Positions 52,769 to 61,844 are shown, counted from the stretch's first letter. The stretch is 64,000 bases of DNA from Streptomyces diastaticus subsp. diastaticus (GCF_011170125.1 NZ_BLLN01000002.1:310001-374000); one strand, 5' to 3'. Program-made: numbers and translations. The notes: a model not told the origin generated them from the sequence alone.

Positions 52769-53335
52769 CTACTCGTCGGGCCAGGGCCCCGGCCGCCTCG
52801 GGTCGCTGCCGTGCCCGGGCGGGCCGGGCGGACCCGGCGGGCCGCCCCCGCCGCCGCTGCCCCGCCGGTCCAACTCCCGCCACCACGCCTCGGACTCGGG
52901 GTCGTGGCCCTTGACGCGGTCCTGGTCGGAGAGGGGTTCCCGGCGCCCGCCGCGCTCCCCGCGGCGGCCTGTCCCACCGGAGATCCCGGTGGAGCCGGAC
53001 GGGGTGGAGGGGCCCGCGGGCCCGTCCCGCCCGGCGGGCGGCCCCACCGGGGGCGTCCCCGGGCCGTCCTTCGGGTCCTTCCGGCGGACGTGGGTCGGCG
53101 GCGCGGGGGGCGGATCGTCCTCGTCGGAACCGGCGTCGGGATCGTCGTACCAGCGGTCCTCGGGCCCCTTGCGGTTGGCGACGACGGCGGCGACCGGCGG
53201 AATCACCATCGCCACCACGCACATCGCGACGGCGGCCGGTACCGACCAGAGGCGCACCACGGCGCACGCCACGACGAAGAGACTCAGGCAGAGCCCCATC
53301 ATGGCGAAGTACACGTGCCGCCTTCGCGCAAACAT
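52769..53335 (-). CDS. DUF3099 membrane protein
   Basis: 188 residues from the ATG at 53335. Two membrane segments (VYFAMMGLCLSLFVVACAVV and AVAMCVVAMVIPPVAAVVAN) with RLWSVP between, then an acidic stretch (DDPDAGSDEDD) and a long Gly/Pro/Arg-rich tail (about 80-188). This is the actinobacterial DUF3099 pattern; function unknown. Confidence 0.8.
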   Translation of the reverse strand: MFARRRHVYFAMMGLCLSLFVVACAVVRLWSVPAAVAMCVVAMVIPPVAAVVANRKGPEDRWYDDPDAGSDEDDPPPAPPTHVRRKDPKDGPGTPPVGPPAGRDGPAGPSTPSGSTGISGGTGRRGERGGRREPLSDQDRVKGHDPESEAWWRELDRRGSGGGGGPPGPPGPPGHGSDPRRPGPWPDE

Positions 53336-53587
53336 GGTTCCAGCGTAGGCAGGTTCACCCGCCTCGCACCCCGGCGGACAGCTCCGCGGAGAACTCTCCG
53401 AAAAACGCCGCTGACCAGGGGAGACAGCGACCTCGGTGGGTAGCGGCCCGGACACGGACAGGCCGCGGGGCCGCACCCCGTCCTGGTGGCGTCCAACCCC
53501 CTGGGGCGCGGCCCCGCGGCCGGCGGGTCCTGCGTGCCGCCCGCGCTCACCGGGGCGCGGACGGGTGTCTGAGGACGGCGGTGCGCC

Positions 53588-53875
53588 TCAGACGGCGATG
53601 GCGACCTCGGCCAGGCCGCCCTGCTGGGCGACGACCGTGCGGTCGGCGGAGCCGCCCGGAACCAGGGCGCGCAGCGTCCAGGTGCCCTCGGCGGCGTAGA
53701 AGCGGAACTGACCGGTGGCCGAGGTCGGGACCTCGGCGGTGAACTCGCCGGTCGAGTCGAGCAGCCGCACGTAGCCGGTGACGGGCTCACCGTCGCGGGT
53801 CACGCTGCCCTGGATGGTCGTCTCACCGGGCTTGATGGTCGAGGCGTCGGGGCCGCCGGCCTTGGCTCCACACAT
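53588..53875 (-). CDS. DUF1416 protein, sulfurtransferase operon
   Basis: 95 residues from the ATG at 53875. Starts with the conserved MCGAKAGGPDAS and continues as a beta-sandwich (GETTIQGSVTRDGEPVTGYVRLLDSTGEFTAEV; GTWTLRALVPGG). DUF1416 genes follow the rhodanese gene cysA in Streptomyces and mycobacteria, and the Cys at position 2 may take part in sulfur transfer. AAGGA lies about 10 bases before the start. Confidence 0.88.
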   Translation of the reverse strand: MCGAKAGGPDASTIKPGETTIQGSVTRDGEPVTGYVRLLDSTGEFTAEVPTSATGQFRFYAAEGTWTLRALVPGGSADRTVVAQQGGLAEVAIAV

Positions 53876-53965
53876 TCCTGCATCCGTCCTTCGCTGGTGC
53901 GGTGCCCCCACCGCCGGGTCGGGGGCGGGGGCGCGGGGCCGCGCGGGACGCGCGACCCCGCTAAG

Positions 53966-54805
53966 TCACTTGGCGGGGCCGAGCTCGATCGGCACCCCGA
54001 CCAGGGAGCCGTACTCGGTCCACGAGCCGTCGTAGTTCTTGACGTTCTCCACGCCGAGCAGCTCGTGCAGGACGAACCAGGTCAGCGCGGAGCGCTCACC
54101 GATGCGGCAGTAGGCGATGGTGTCCTTGGCGAGGTCGACCCGCTCGGCCTCGTACAGCGCCTTCAGCTCCTCGTCGGACTTGAAGGTGCCGTCGTCGTTG
54201 GCGTTCTTCGACCACGGGATGTTGCGGGCACTCGGCACGTGGCCGGGGCGCTGCGACTGCTCCTGCGGGAGGTGGGCCGGGGCGAGCAGCTTGCCGGAGA
54301 ACTCGTCGGGCGAGCGCACGTCGACCAGGTTCTGGTTGCCGATGGCGGCCACGATGTCCTCGCGGAAGGCGCGGATCGCGGTGTTCTGCGGCTTGGCCCG
54401 GTAGTCGGTGGCCGGGCGCTCGGGGACCTCGGCGACCAGGTCGCGGGAGTCCAGCTCCCACTTCTTGCGGCCACCGTCGAGGAGCTTGACGTTCTCGTGG
54501 CCGTACAGCTTGAAGTACCAGTAGGCGTACGAGGCGAACCAGTTGTTGTTGCCGCCGTAGAGGACGACGAGGGTGTCGTTGGCGATGCCCTTGGCCGAGA
54601 GGAGCTTCTCGAAGCCCTCCTGGTCGATGAAGTCGCGGCGGACCGGGTCCTGGAGGTCCTCGGTCCAGTCGATGCGGATCGCGTTGCGGATGTGGTTCTT
54701 GTCGTACGCGGACGTGTCCTCGTCGACCTCCACGAGGGCAACGTTCGGGTCGTCCAGGTGTTCCTGGACCCAGTCTGCGTCGACCAGGACGTCACTACGG
54801 CTCAT
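53966..54805 (-). CDS. Thiosulfate sulfurtransferase (rhodanese)
   Basis: 279 residues, two rhodanese domains. The active site is in the second: AYCRIGERSALTWFV, with the catalytic Cys in the CRIGERS loop. The first domain (LVEVDEDTSAYDKNHIRNAIRIDW) is non-catalytic, as usual. It moves the sulfane sulfur of thiosulfate to cyanide or thiols and is part of cysteine and iron-sulfur metabolism. A Cys-containing leader peptide lies 247 bases upstream, so transcription is probably attenuated. The homologue is often called sseA or cysA in actinobacteria. Confidence 0.93.
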   Translation of the reverse strand: MSRSDVLVDADWVQEHLDDPNVALVEVDEDTSAYDKNHIRNAIRIDWTEDLQDPVRRDFIDQEGFEKLLSAKGIANDTLVVLYGGNNNWFASYAYWYFKLYGHENVKLLDGGRKKWELDSRDLVAEVPERPATDYRAKPQNTAIRAFREDIVAAIGNQNLVDVRSPDEFSGKLLAPAHLPQEQSQRPGHVPSARNIPWSKNANDDGTFKSDEELKALYEAERVDLAKDTIAYCRIGERSALTWFVLHELLGVENVKNYDGSWTEYGSLVGVPIELGPAK

Positions 54806-55051
54806 GGTGCGTTCCTCCGGGGCAGTTGCGGGGCGGGTACGGCGGTGCGTGCGTGCGGGGCTGTCCGGGTGCCGGTGTGCGCGTCCCCGCCGCCTCGGTC
54901 CGGTGCGGTCCGGCGGCTGCGGTGTCCGCGATACGGACACATGGCGGGGGGGTGTGGCGCTCGCGCGGTTCCTCCGGGCTCGTCGGCGGGGCGGTACGGG
55001 TCGGGCCCTCGGACAGGGCCGGGGCCGGGACGTACGCGGTCCCCGCGCTGC
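54806..55051 (-). promoter_or_regulatory. Candidate attenuator leader of the rhodanese gene
   Basis: The 246 bases between the leader-peptide stop and the rhodanese start contain a GTGTCCG-CGATA-CGGACAC hairpin (54922-54940) and other GC-rich stems, as expected of a transcription attenuator read after the leader peptide. Confidence 0.5.
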
Positions 55052-55132
55052 TCAGCCGCGGCGACAGAGCATGGCGGCGACGCGGCACAGGTCGACTGCC
55101 CGCCGCTTCGTGAGATCCGCCTGTCGCTTCAT
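55052..55132 (-). CDS. Cysteine-containing leader peptide of the sulfurtransferase operon
   Basis: 26 residues from the ATG at 55132 (CGGAG two bases upstream). The sequence carries the LTKRRAVDLCRVAAMLCR core shared by putative sulfur-regulation leader peptides of actinobacteria, with Cys at positions 16 and 23. In that family, translation speed at Cys codons is thought to report cysteine supply. The position directly upstream of a rhodanese, with an attenuator-sized gap, fits that idea. Confidence 0.7.
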   Translation of the reverse strand: MKRQADLTKRRAVDLCRVAAMLCRRG

Positions 55133-55371
55133 GGCTCCGATCGTAGGGACGAATCGGCGGCGATGTCACCGACGTTTCACTATGCGAGACGAGATCGTCC
55201 AGAATGCGAGCGGTCGGTACGCCTCGGGACAGCACGGAACCGCCCCGGCCCCCTCGGAGCGGGGCGGAGGCGGTCATGTCGGGGCTGCGGGACCGGAATC
55301 ACGGACGAGGGCGTCTCGCACTGCGGACGCCGGAGCTGCCCGGCGTCCGGACGCGCGCGGCCGTCACCGTC

Positions 55372-56100
55372 CTACCCGGCGAGGCGGACGGACGAACCCT
55401 CGACGCTGATCTCGACGCCGTCCTTCGCCGGGGTCACCTTCGACAGCGCGATGCCGCCGGGCAGGCCACCGACCTTCTGCTGGAAGTCGGTGATCTCGCG
55501 GACCTTGTCCTCCGCGACCTTGATGCCGAGGCTCGGCAGCGCGTCGGCCTTCACCCGCACCTCGCCGTCCTGGACGGTCGGGGTGGAGAGGACCTCGACG
55601 GGCTTGGGGAGGGTGGTGCCGAACATCTCCGCCTCGACCTCCACCTTGATCTTGCCGTTGCCACCGTCGGAGAGGCCGACGACCTTGGCGGTGACGCCGG
55701 GGGCGACGTCGATCGGGTCGGGCTTGGCCGCCTTCAGCAGGTCGTCGTAACCGATCCGTGCGGTGCCCTCGGCGGTCCTGGCGGTGGCCTGGCCGAAGCC
55801 GCCGGAGAACTCCACGCCGCGCAGGTGGGCGTTGAGGTCGGCGATCCGCACGCTCTTGCCGTCGGTGCTCGCGTCGAACTCCTTCACCGAGACCTCGACG
55901 TCCTCCAGGCCGCTGCCCACGACCTGGGTGAGGAAGGGGAAGCCGTGGATGGAGACCTCGGGGTCGGCGTTCATCGAGCCGCTCGCCTTCAGCCGGTCGG
56001 CGACCTCGCCCTCGGCGTAGTTGACCGCGAGGCGGTCGACGAGGACGAAGAGTCCGCCCAGGACCACGGCGACGATCAGGAGTGTGCGTAGTGCGCGCAT
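55372..56100 (-). CDS. DUF2993/LmeA-like lipid-binding protein
   Basis: 242 residues from the ATG at 56100 (GGGGGAA about 10 bases upstream). A signal anchor (LRTLLIVAVVLGGLFVLVDRL) is followed by a domain built of repeated strands (VSIHGFPFLTQVVGSGLEDVEVSV; VRIADLNAHLRGVEFSGGFG), as in LmeA, which binds phospholipids during mannosidation of lipoarabinomannan in mycobacteria. The role in Streptomyces is not established, but a cell-envelope function is likely. Confidence 0.8.
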   Translation of the reverse strand: MRALRTLLIVAVVLGGLFVLVDRLAVNYAEGEVADRLKASGSMNADPEVSIHGFPFLTQVVGSGLEDVEVSVKEFDASTDGKSVRIADLNAHLRGVEFSGGFGQATARTAEGTARIGYDDLLKAAKPDPIDVAPGVTAKVVGLSDGGNGKIKVEVEAEMFGTTLPKPVEVLSTPTVQDGEVRVKADALPSLGIKVAEDKVREITDFQQKVGGLPGGIALSKVTPAKDGVEISVEGSSVRLAG

Positions 56101-56283
56101 CGTTCGGCTTCCCCCACCAGGTGGACTTCGCTCCCGGCACCCCGCTGGGCGCCTGGCGGCGAGCGTAACCCGGACGGCCTACCGGCCTGATCGTTCCCGC
56201 ACGAGTGTGGGCGACCTGATACGTGCCGCCGCCCGGAACCGACCGAACCGGTACGGATGGTGTCCGCGCTGGTACGGAACGCC

Positions 56284-56317
56284 ACCGCGCCCCCGCCGGA
56301 GTCGGCGAGGGCGCGGT
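56284..56317. terminator. Hairpin after the Pro/Tyr-rich membrane gene
   Basis: A 9-bp perfect outer stem (56284-56292 with 56309-56317) plus a 4-bp inner stem with one mismatch. It lies 24 bases from the stop at 56341. Confidence 0.65.
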
Positions 56318-56340
56318 CCGCGTCGTGGGGGGCGGCGGGG

Positions 56341-58035
56341 TCAGCCGGTGACCACCCGGCCCAGCAGGTAGACCGCCGGGACGGCGGCGGTGAGCGGCAG
56401 GGCTACGCCCGCCGTCATGTGCACGAACCGCGAGGGGTAGTCGTACGCCGCGACCCGGTGGCCGATCACCGCGCACACCGCCGCGCCCGCGCCGATCAGG
56501 GCGGCCGAGGCGCCGAGCCCGGTCAGTGTCCCGCCCAGCGCCCCGGCCCCGGCGCCCGCGAGGACGGCGACGGCCATCGAGGCGGCGGCGGGCAGCGGCA
56601 GCGAACGGACGAAGACGGCGACGGCCACCGCGATCCCGCCGACCACGACGGCGTCCGTCGCGGCGGCCAGGTACCCGGTGGCCGTGATCGCCAGCGCGGC
56701 CGAGGCGACGGTGGCGAAGAGGCCGTGCAGCCGGTCGTCGGCCGGAGCGGTGCTGCGCAGTTGCAGCACGAGGCAGAGCAGCACCCAGACGCCGAGCGTG
56801 CCGAGGACGGCGGCCGGGCCGTTGGACCGCCCGGCGGCCAGCAGCACCGCGTCGGCGGCCAGCGCGCCCGCGAAGGCGAGGGCGATGCCCTGCCGGGCGG
56901 GCCACATCCCGTTCAGCCGGAACCAGCCGGCCGCCGTCAGTCCCTGAAGGACGACCAGCGGCAGCAGCAGCGCGAACCAGCCGAGCGCCGCTCCGCCCGC
57001 CAGCAGCAGGCCGAGCGCGGCGGTGAGCAGGGCGGGCTGGGTGCCCGGGTCGATGATCGGCGAGCGGCCCTCGGCGCGGGCGCGCTGGGCGTCGGTGATC
57101 CGGGTGTTGCCGGTGACGGTGGGCGGGCCGTAGGCGGGCCCGTCGGCCACCGGCTCCGCGGCGCCCGGCGCCCGGTGGCCGCCGGTCCCGGCCGGGACTC
57201 CGGCCGCCTGCCCGGCGGGCCGGGCCTCCTCGGGCATCGGCCCCGCCCCGGTCACCGGCGGGAGGTACGCGGTCTCGGCGGCGTGCGCGGGCGTCCCCGC
57301 CGCCGGCGTGGGCGGGATCAACGCCGTCTCCTCGTACGGCGCCGACGGCGGCACCGGCCGGCCCTGACCGCCGTGCGACACCGGCCCCGGCCCAGCGGCC
57401 ACCGGCGGGATCAACGCCGTCTCCTCGTACGGCGCGGGCGGCGGCACCGGCCGGCCCTGGCCGCCGTAGGACGGGGTGCCGGGCGGCGGCGGTCCGGGCG
57501 GCGTGCCGCCCGCCGTGGCCTGCGGCATCATCGCGGTCTCCGCGTACGGGGAGGGGGCGGGCCCGCCGGGGACGCTCGGAGGCGCCGGCGGGCCCGGTGC
57601 GGGCCGGGGCGCGGGCGGTGGGCCTGCGGCCGGGGTCGGCGGCATGAGCGCCGTCTCCTCGTAGGGCGAGGGGGCGGTGGGGCCGGGGTACTGGCCCGAC
57701 GGCTGGGCGCCGTGGCCCTGCGCCGGGTACGCCTGCTGCCCGCCGTAGGACGGGGGGTACGGCTGCCCGCCGTAGGAATCCTGGGCCGGGCCCGGGGGGA
57801 TCGTGGGGTGGCTCTGGCTCTCCCAGGTCTGGCCCTGCCAGGTCTGCGCGGGTGCGGCCTGGCCCTGCTGGTCGTAGGGCCCGGCGGCGTACCCCTGCTG
57901 CTGGTACGGGTCGTGGCCCTGCGGCGCGCCGTACTGCGCGGCCCGCGGGTCGTACGGGTGGTTCGGGTCGTAGGGCCCGCCGTGCGGAACCTGGTGGCCG
58001 TACGGGTCGTACGGCTGCTGCGGCTGGTTGCTCAT
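56341..58035 (-). CDS. Membrane protein with Pro/Tyr-rich repeats (PYEETALIPP)
   Basis: 564 residues from the ATG at 58035. The first ~230 residues are Gln/Pro/Tyr-rich and low-complexity; within them a repeat appears five times in variants (PYEETALMPP, PYAETAMMPQ, PYEETALIPP twice, AAETAYLPP). Residues ~285-560 have about nine membrane segments, for example LTAALGLLLAGGAALGWFALLL. The repeats resemble Thr-phosphorylation or FHA-binding motifs of actinobacterial kinase substrates. The GTG at 58050 overlapping the MoaD stop is an alternative start. Function unknown. Confidence 0.6.
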   Translation of the reverse strand: MSNQPQQPYDPYGHQVPHGGPYDPNHPYDPRAAQYGAPQGHDPYQQQGYAAGPYDQQGQAAPAQTWQGQTWESQSHPTIPPGPAQDSYGGQPYPPSYGGQQAYPAQGHGAQPSGQYPGPTAPSPYEETALMPPTPAAGPPPAPRPAPGPPAPPSVPGGPAPSPYAETAMMPQATAGGTPPGPPPPGTPSYGGQGRPVPPPAPYEETALIPPVAAGPGPVSHGGQGRPVPPSAPYEETALIPPTPAAGTPAHAAETAYLPPVTGAGPMPEEARPAGQAAGVPAGTGGHRAPGAAEPVADGPAYGPPTVTGNTRITDAQRARAEGRSPIIDPGTQPALLTAALGLLLAGGAALGWFALLLPLVVLQGLTAAGWFRLNGMWPARQGIALAFAGALAADAVLLAAGRSNGPAAVLGTLGVWVLLCLVLQLRSTAPADDRLHGLFATVASAALAITATGYLAAATDAVVVGGIAVAVAVFVRSLPLPAAASMAVAVLAGAGAGALGGTLTGLGASAALIGAGAAVCAVIGHRVAAYDYPSRFVHMTAGVALPLTAAVPAVYLLGRVVTG

Positions 58036-58046
58036 GCTGTGGGGGG

Positions 58047-58301
58047 TCACCCTCCTGCGAACGGCGGGAGCACCTCGACCGTGCCGCCCTCGGCCAGCCT
58101 TACGGTCTCATGGGCGCGGGTGCCGACGGGATCGCCGTCGACCAGGAACGAGCACCGCTGGAGCACGCGCACCAGCTCACCGGGGTGGGCGCGGCGGGCG
58201 CCGTCCAGGGCCTCGGCGAGGGTGGCCGCGTCGTACGGCTCCTCGGCGGTCCCGGCGGCGGCCTTGGCGGCCGCCCAGTAGCGGATCGTGCCGGTGGGCA
58301 T
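58047..58301 (-). CDS. MoaD/ThiS family sulfur-carrier protein
   Basis: 84 residues from the ATG at 58301 (AGGAGGAG about 5 bases upstream). The ubiquitin-like fold is marked by the N-terminal TIRYWAAAKAAAG strand and by the invariant C-terminal Gly-Gly (VEVLPPFAGG), which is thiocarboxylated. MoaD-type carriers bring sulfur for molybdenum cofactor; ThiS-type ones serve thiamin. No cofactor genes are adjacent, so the pathway is uncertain. Confidence 0.8.
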   Translation of the reverse strand: MPTGTIRYWAAAKAAAGTAEEPYDAATLAEALDGARRAHPGELVRVLQRCSFLVDGDPVGTRAHETVRLAEGGTVEVLPPFAGG

Positions 58302-58627
58302 GGGGCGCTCCTCCTCCGCCGGGTGCGGCTTCCCGGGCTCTGCGGAGGGCCGTGGCGAGGCCCGTCCTGTTTCTCTGGCGCGGTCCGCGGGCGCGCCCGG
58401 ACGCAAGGTTAGGCCCTTGCCGGGCGGGGGTGGCTCGGCGTGGTCCCGGACGACGGGACGGTCCCGTCCGCGCCGCGAAGGCCGGACGGGCTCGATGTGT
58501 CCGCAAATCACCGGGCGGGCTCCATCGTCCTCGGTCGCCGGACGGGCTTGGTTTGCGCCGGCCGGGGCCGAGGGCCGGTGGGGCCGGGGCCGCCGGGGCG
58601 GGCGGGGCCCCGGGCGGCTCGGAGGGG
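58302..58627. repeat. Intergenic repeat region with GCCCGTCCGGC copies
   Basis: Two clear minus-strand copies of GAGCCCGTCCGGC-type sequence (58481-58492 and 58536-58549) with a degenerate third between. This is a common intergenic motif in Streptomyces genomes. No gene was found in the 326 bases. Confidence 0.5.
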
Positions 58628-59599
58628 TCAGCCGGCTGGGGCGTGGCGGGCCGTCCAGCGGGCGATGCGGTCGAGCAGTTCCTCTGCGGCGGCGTTCTCG
58701 GCGTGGCCCATGCCGGGCTCCAGCCACAGCTCGGCGGCCTCCCCGGCCGCGGCGGCGAGGGCGCGGGGATGGTCGAGGGGGAAGTACGGGTCGCGGTCGC
58801 CGTGCACCAGGAGCAGGGGGACCGGGGCGATGCGGGCGGCGGCCTCGGCCGGGTCGAGCGGCACCGGGTCCCAGTCACTGGTGTGGATCCGGGTACGCAG
58901 CCCGTACCGGCCGACCGCGCGGCCCAGCGGCCGGGTCACCACCCAGTGCAGGCGGCGCATGGCGGCGGTGCCCCGGTAGTACCAGCGGGCGGGCGCGCTG
59001 ACGGCGACGACCGCGTCGGTGTGGGCGGGCCCGTGCGCGTCGGGAGTCCCGGCGCGGTACAGGGCGGCGTGGCGCAGCACCACGGAGCCGCCCATCGAGA
59101 AGCCGACCGTCCACACCGTGCGGTGGCCCAGCCGCCGGGCCCAGGCGACGGCGGCGGCGAGGTCGAGCACCTCGCGGTCGCCGACGGTCGAGCGGCCGCC
59201 GGAGGCGCCGTGCCCGCGGAACGAGAAGGTGATCACCGCGCCGTGCCGGCGGAAGGCGGCGGCGGCCCGCCGCACGTGCGGCCGCCGGGCGCTGCCGGTG
59301 AAACCGTGCGCGACGACGGTGACCGGCACCCGCCCGGCCGCGTTTTCGGTCACCTCCGCGCCGCAGTCCGCGGGCTCGTACACCGCCTCGACGGCGACCC
59401 CGTCCGCCGCCAGCAGCACCACCCGTTCGGCCCCCTCGGCGAACCCTTCCCGGCCTGCGGGGACTCCGGCCTGCGGGGCTCGTCGGGAGTCGCCGTCCGG
59501 CCCTGCCCCGGCATCCTCCGTACCGCCGCGGGCCGGGGTCCGGGAGGCGGCCCGGGAGGCGGCCGGGCGGCCGTCGCGCCCTGACGTAGGCGTACTCAT
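58628..59599 (-). CDS. Alpha/beta hydrolase
   Basis: 323 residues from the ATG at 59599. After a Ser/Arg/Gly-rich start (1-60), the fold appears: TVVAHGFTGSARRPHVRRAA (oxyanion region), WTVGFSMGGSVVLRHAAL (nucleophile Ser about 178), LLLVHGDRDPYFPLDHP (acid Asp) and GMGHAENAAAEELL (catalytic His). The SMG elbow is like that of acyl esterases and YfhR-type proteins. No ribosome site was seen, so the start or a leaderless transcript is uncertain. Confidence 0.8.
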   Translation of the reverse strand: MSTPTSGRDGRPAASRAASRTPARGGTEDAGAGPDGDSRRAPQAGVPAGREGFAEGAERVVLLAADGVAVEAVYEPADCGAEVTENAAGRVPVTVVAHGFTGSARRPHVRRAAAAFRRHGAVITFSFRGHGASGGRSTVGDREVLDLAAAVAWARRLGHRTVWTVGFSMGGSVVLRHAALYRAGTPDAHGPAHTDAVVAVSAPARWYYRGTAAMRRLHWVVTRPLGRAVGRYGLRTRIHTSDWDPVPLDPAEAAARIAPVPLLLVHGDRDPYFPLDHPRALAAAAGEAAELWLEPGMGHAENAAAEELLDRIARWTARHAPAG

Positions 59600-59829
59600 G
59601 TGGGTTATTGTGCTCGGAAGAGGACTCGGGCAGCGACGCCCCCGGGTCCTTTCGTGCTTTCCGGCACGTTGTATACGACCGGGTCTCCGGTCGCGTCCTC
59701 GCTCCGGGAGGCCGGCGGTCCCCAGGGCGCGGGGGTCGTGGACGTATCCGTACGCAGTGCCGCATGTCCGTCCGGCGCGCCACTCCGGACGGACCCCCTC
59801 TCGCAGGGAACCGAGGAGGAACCGACGTC

Positions 59830-59901
59830 ATGGGCGACCGATCCAACCCCCACCATCCGAGCTGCCGAGACTCCCGCCACCGGGCGGGTGAGCGCCGATG
59901 A
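59830..59901 (+). CDS. Possible 23-residue leader ORF before glnR
   Basis: 23 codons from the ATG at 59830, with AGGAGG ten bases upstream, and a TGA that overlaps the glnR ATG (ATGA). The strong ribosome site in front of this ORF contrasts with the weak one before glnR, which fits translational coupling. The predicted peptide is basic with several His and one Cys and resembles nothing known. Confidence 0.45.
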   Translation: MGDRSNPHHPSCRDSRHRAGERR

Positions 59902-60680
59902 GCTCCCTGCTGCTGCTCACCAACGCCCTCCAGCCCTCCACCGAGGTGCTGCCCGCACTGGGGCTGCTCCTCCACCAGGTCCGCGTCGCCCCCGCCGAGG
60001 CGCCCGCCCTCGTCGACACCCCGGGCGCGGACGTCATCCTGATCGACGGCCGCCGCGACCTGCCGCAGGTCCGCGGCCTCTGCCAGTTGCTGCGCTCCAC
60101 CGGCCCCGGCAGCCCGCTGGTCCTCGTCGTCACCGAGGGCGGCCTGGCCGCCGTCACCGCCGACTGGGGCGTCGACGACGTGCTGCTCGACACCGCCGGA
60201 CCCGCCGAGGTGGAGGCCCGGCTGCGGCTGGCCATGGGCCGGCGGCAGATCACCACCGACGCCTCCCCCATGGAGATCCGCAACGGCGACCTCTCCGTGG
60301 ACGAGGCCACCTACAGCGCCAAGCTCAAGGGCCGCGTCCTCGACCTCACCTTCAAGGAGTTCGAGCTGCTGAAGTACCTGGCGCAGCACCCGGGCCGGGT
60401 CTTCACCCGCGCCCAGCTCCTCCAGGAGGTCTGGGGCTACGACTACTTCGGCGGCACCCGCACCGTCGACGTGCACGTACGGCGGCTGCGCGCCAAGCTC
60501 GGCCCCGAGCACGAGTCGCTGATCGGCACCGTCCGCAACGTCGGCTACCGCTTCGTCACCCCGGAGAAGCCGGAGGCCAAGGAGAAGGCGGCCAAGGAGC
60601 AGGCACAGGAGGCGGCGGCCGCGAAGGTCCGCGAGTCCCGCGCCGCCGCCGCGTCCGGGCGGACGACGGCCCGGGGCTGA
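59898..60680 (+). CDS. glnR: Global nitrogen regulator GlnR, OmpR-type
   Basis: 260 residues. The receiver domain is atypical ([13 protein letters not shown], Asp about 50; no full phosphorylation pocket), as in GlnR, which is an orphan regulator. The winged-helix domain (about 135-225: [60 protein letters not shown]) and the end YRFVTPEK match Streptomyces GlnR. The last ~35 residues are Glu/Ala-rich. It controls glnA, amtB and other nitrogen genes. A weak GGTGAG precedes the ATG. Confidence 0.94.
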   Translation: MSSLLLLTNALQPSTEVLPALGLLLHQVRVAPAEAPALVDTPGADVILIDGRRDLPQVRGLCQLLRSTGPGSPLVLVVTEGGLAAVTADWGVDDVLLDTAGPAEVEARLRLAMGRRQITTDASPMEIRNGDLSVDEATYSAKLKGRVLDLTFKEFELLKYLAQHPGRVFTRAQLLQEVWGYDYFGGTRTVDVHVRRLRAKLGPEHESLIGTVRNVGYRFVTPEKPEAKEKAAKEQAQEAAAAKVRESRAAAASGRTTARG

Positions 60681-60821
60681 GCCCTCCCCGCAGCCGCTCC
60701 GCCCGTCTCCCGGCCGCCCCGCCCGGCGGCCCGGGCAGGCGGGCGGAAGCGGCGCCCGGGCCCGGTACCGAAGGCCGGACAGCCCCTTAGGGAGCGGCCT
60801 CGACCCGCGTAGACTGCCGCC

Positions 60822-61844
60822 GTGGCCAAGGTGACGCGGGACGACGTGGCGCGACTGGCGGGGACATCGACCGCCGTCGTGAGCTACGTGATCAACAACG
60901 GACCCCGGCCGGTCGCCCCGGCCACCAGGGAGCGGGTACTCGCCGCGATCAAGGAGCTGGGCTACCGGCCCGACCGGGTGGCCCAGGCGATGGCCTCCCG
61001 CCGCACCGACCTCGTCGGCATGATCGTGCCCGACGCCCGGCAGCCCTTCTTCGCGGAGATGGCGCACGCCGTGGAACAGGCCGCCGCCGAGCGCGGAAAG
61101 ATGGTCCTGGTCGGCAACTCCGACTACCTCGACGAGCGCGAGGTCCACTACCTCCGCGCCTTCCTCGGTATGCGGGTCTCCGGCCTGATCCTGGTCAGCC
61201 AGGGTCCGAGCGAGACCGCCGCCGCCGAGATAGAGGCGTGGGACGCCCGGGTGGTCCTGCTGCACCGCCGCCCCGACGCCATCGACGACGTGGCCGTCGT
61301 CACCGACGACGTGGGCGGCGCCCAGCTCCTCACCCGCCACCTCCTGGAACACGGCGTCCCCTACGTCGCCTGCCTCGGCGGCACCCCCAGCACCCCTTCG
61401 GTCGGTGACCCGGTCTCCGACCACGTGGAGGGCTGGCGCCGCGCCATGGCGGAGGCGGGCCACACCACGGAGGGCCGCCTCTTCCAGGCCCCCTACAACC
61501 GCTACGACGCCTACGAGGTCGGCCTCACCCTCCTCGCGGGCCCCGACCGGCCCCCGGCCATCGTCTGCGCCACCGACGACCAGGCGATAGGGGTGCTGCG
61601 GGCCGCCCGCGAACTGCGCGTCGACGTGCCCGGGGAACTGCTCGTCGCCGGTTTCGACGATGTCAAGGAGGCCGGTCTCACCGATCCGCCGCTGACCACG
61701 GTCGCCTCCGACCGCACGGCGATGGCGCGGGCCGCCGTCGACCTCGTCCTGGACGACGCGCTGCGCGTGGCCGGATCCCGGCGTGAGCGGCAGAAGGTGT
61801 TCCCCTCGCGCCTGGTGGTGCGGCGGTCCTGCGGCTGCTCGTGA
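60822..61844 (+). CDS. LacI family transcriptional regulator
   Basis: 340 residues from the GTG at 60822. The HTH ([48 protein letters not shown], 4-52) and hinge are followed by a periplasmic-binding-like effector domain (about 60-335). A TAGACT at 60810 puts the transcription start at the GTG, and no ribosome site is present, so the mRNA is probably leaderless. The ligand is unknown, and no obvious sugar operon is adjacent. The C-terminus ends RRSCGCS, an unusual Cys-containing tail. Confidence 0.92.
   Translation: MAKVTRDDVARLAGTSTAVVSYVINNGPRPVAPATRERVLAAIKELGYRPDRVAQAMASRRTDLVGMIVPDARQPFFAEMAHAVEQAAAERGKMVLVGNSDYLDEREVHYLRAFLGMRVSGLILVSQGPSETAAAEIEAWDARVVLLHRRPDAIDDVAVVTDDVGGAQLLTRHLLEHGVPYVACLGGTPSTPSVGDPVSDHVEGWRRAMAEAGHTTEGRLFQAPYNRYDAYEVGLTLLAGPDRPPAIVCATDDQAIGVLRAARELRVDVPGELLVAGFDDVKEAGLTDPPLTTVASDRTAMARAAVDLVLDDALRVAGSRRERQKVFPSRLVVRRSCGCS

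Noticed and set aside
59608..59901. 97-codon plus-strand frame before glnR
   Set aside because: Only its last 24 codons have a ribosome site; the longer frame starts inside the promoter region of the divergent hydrolase.
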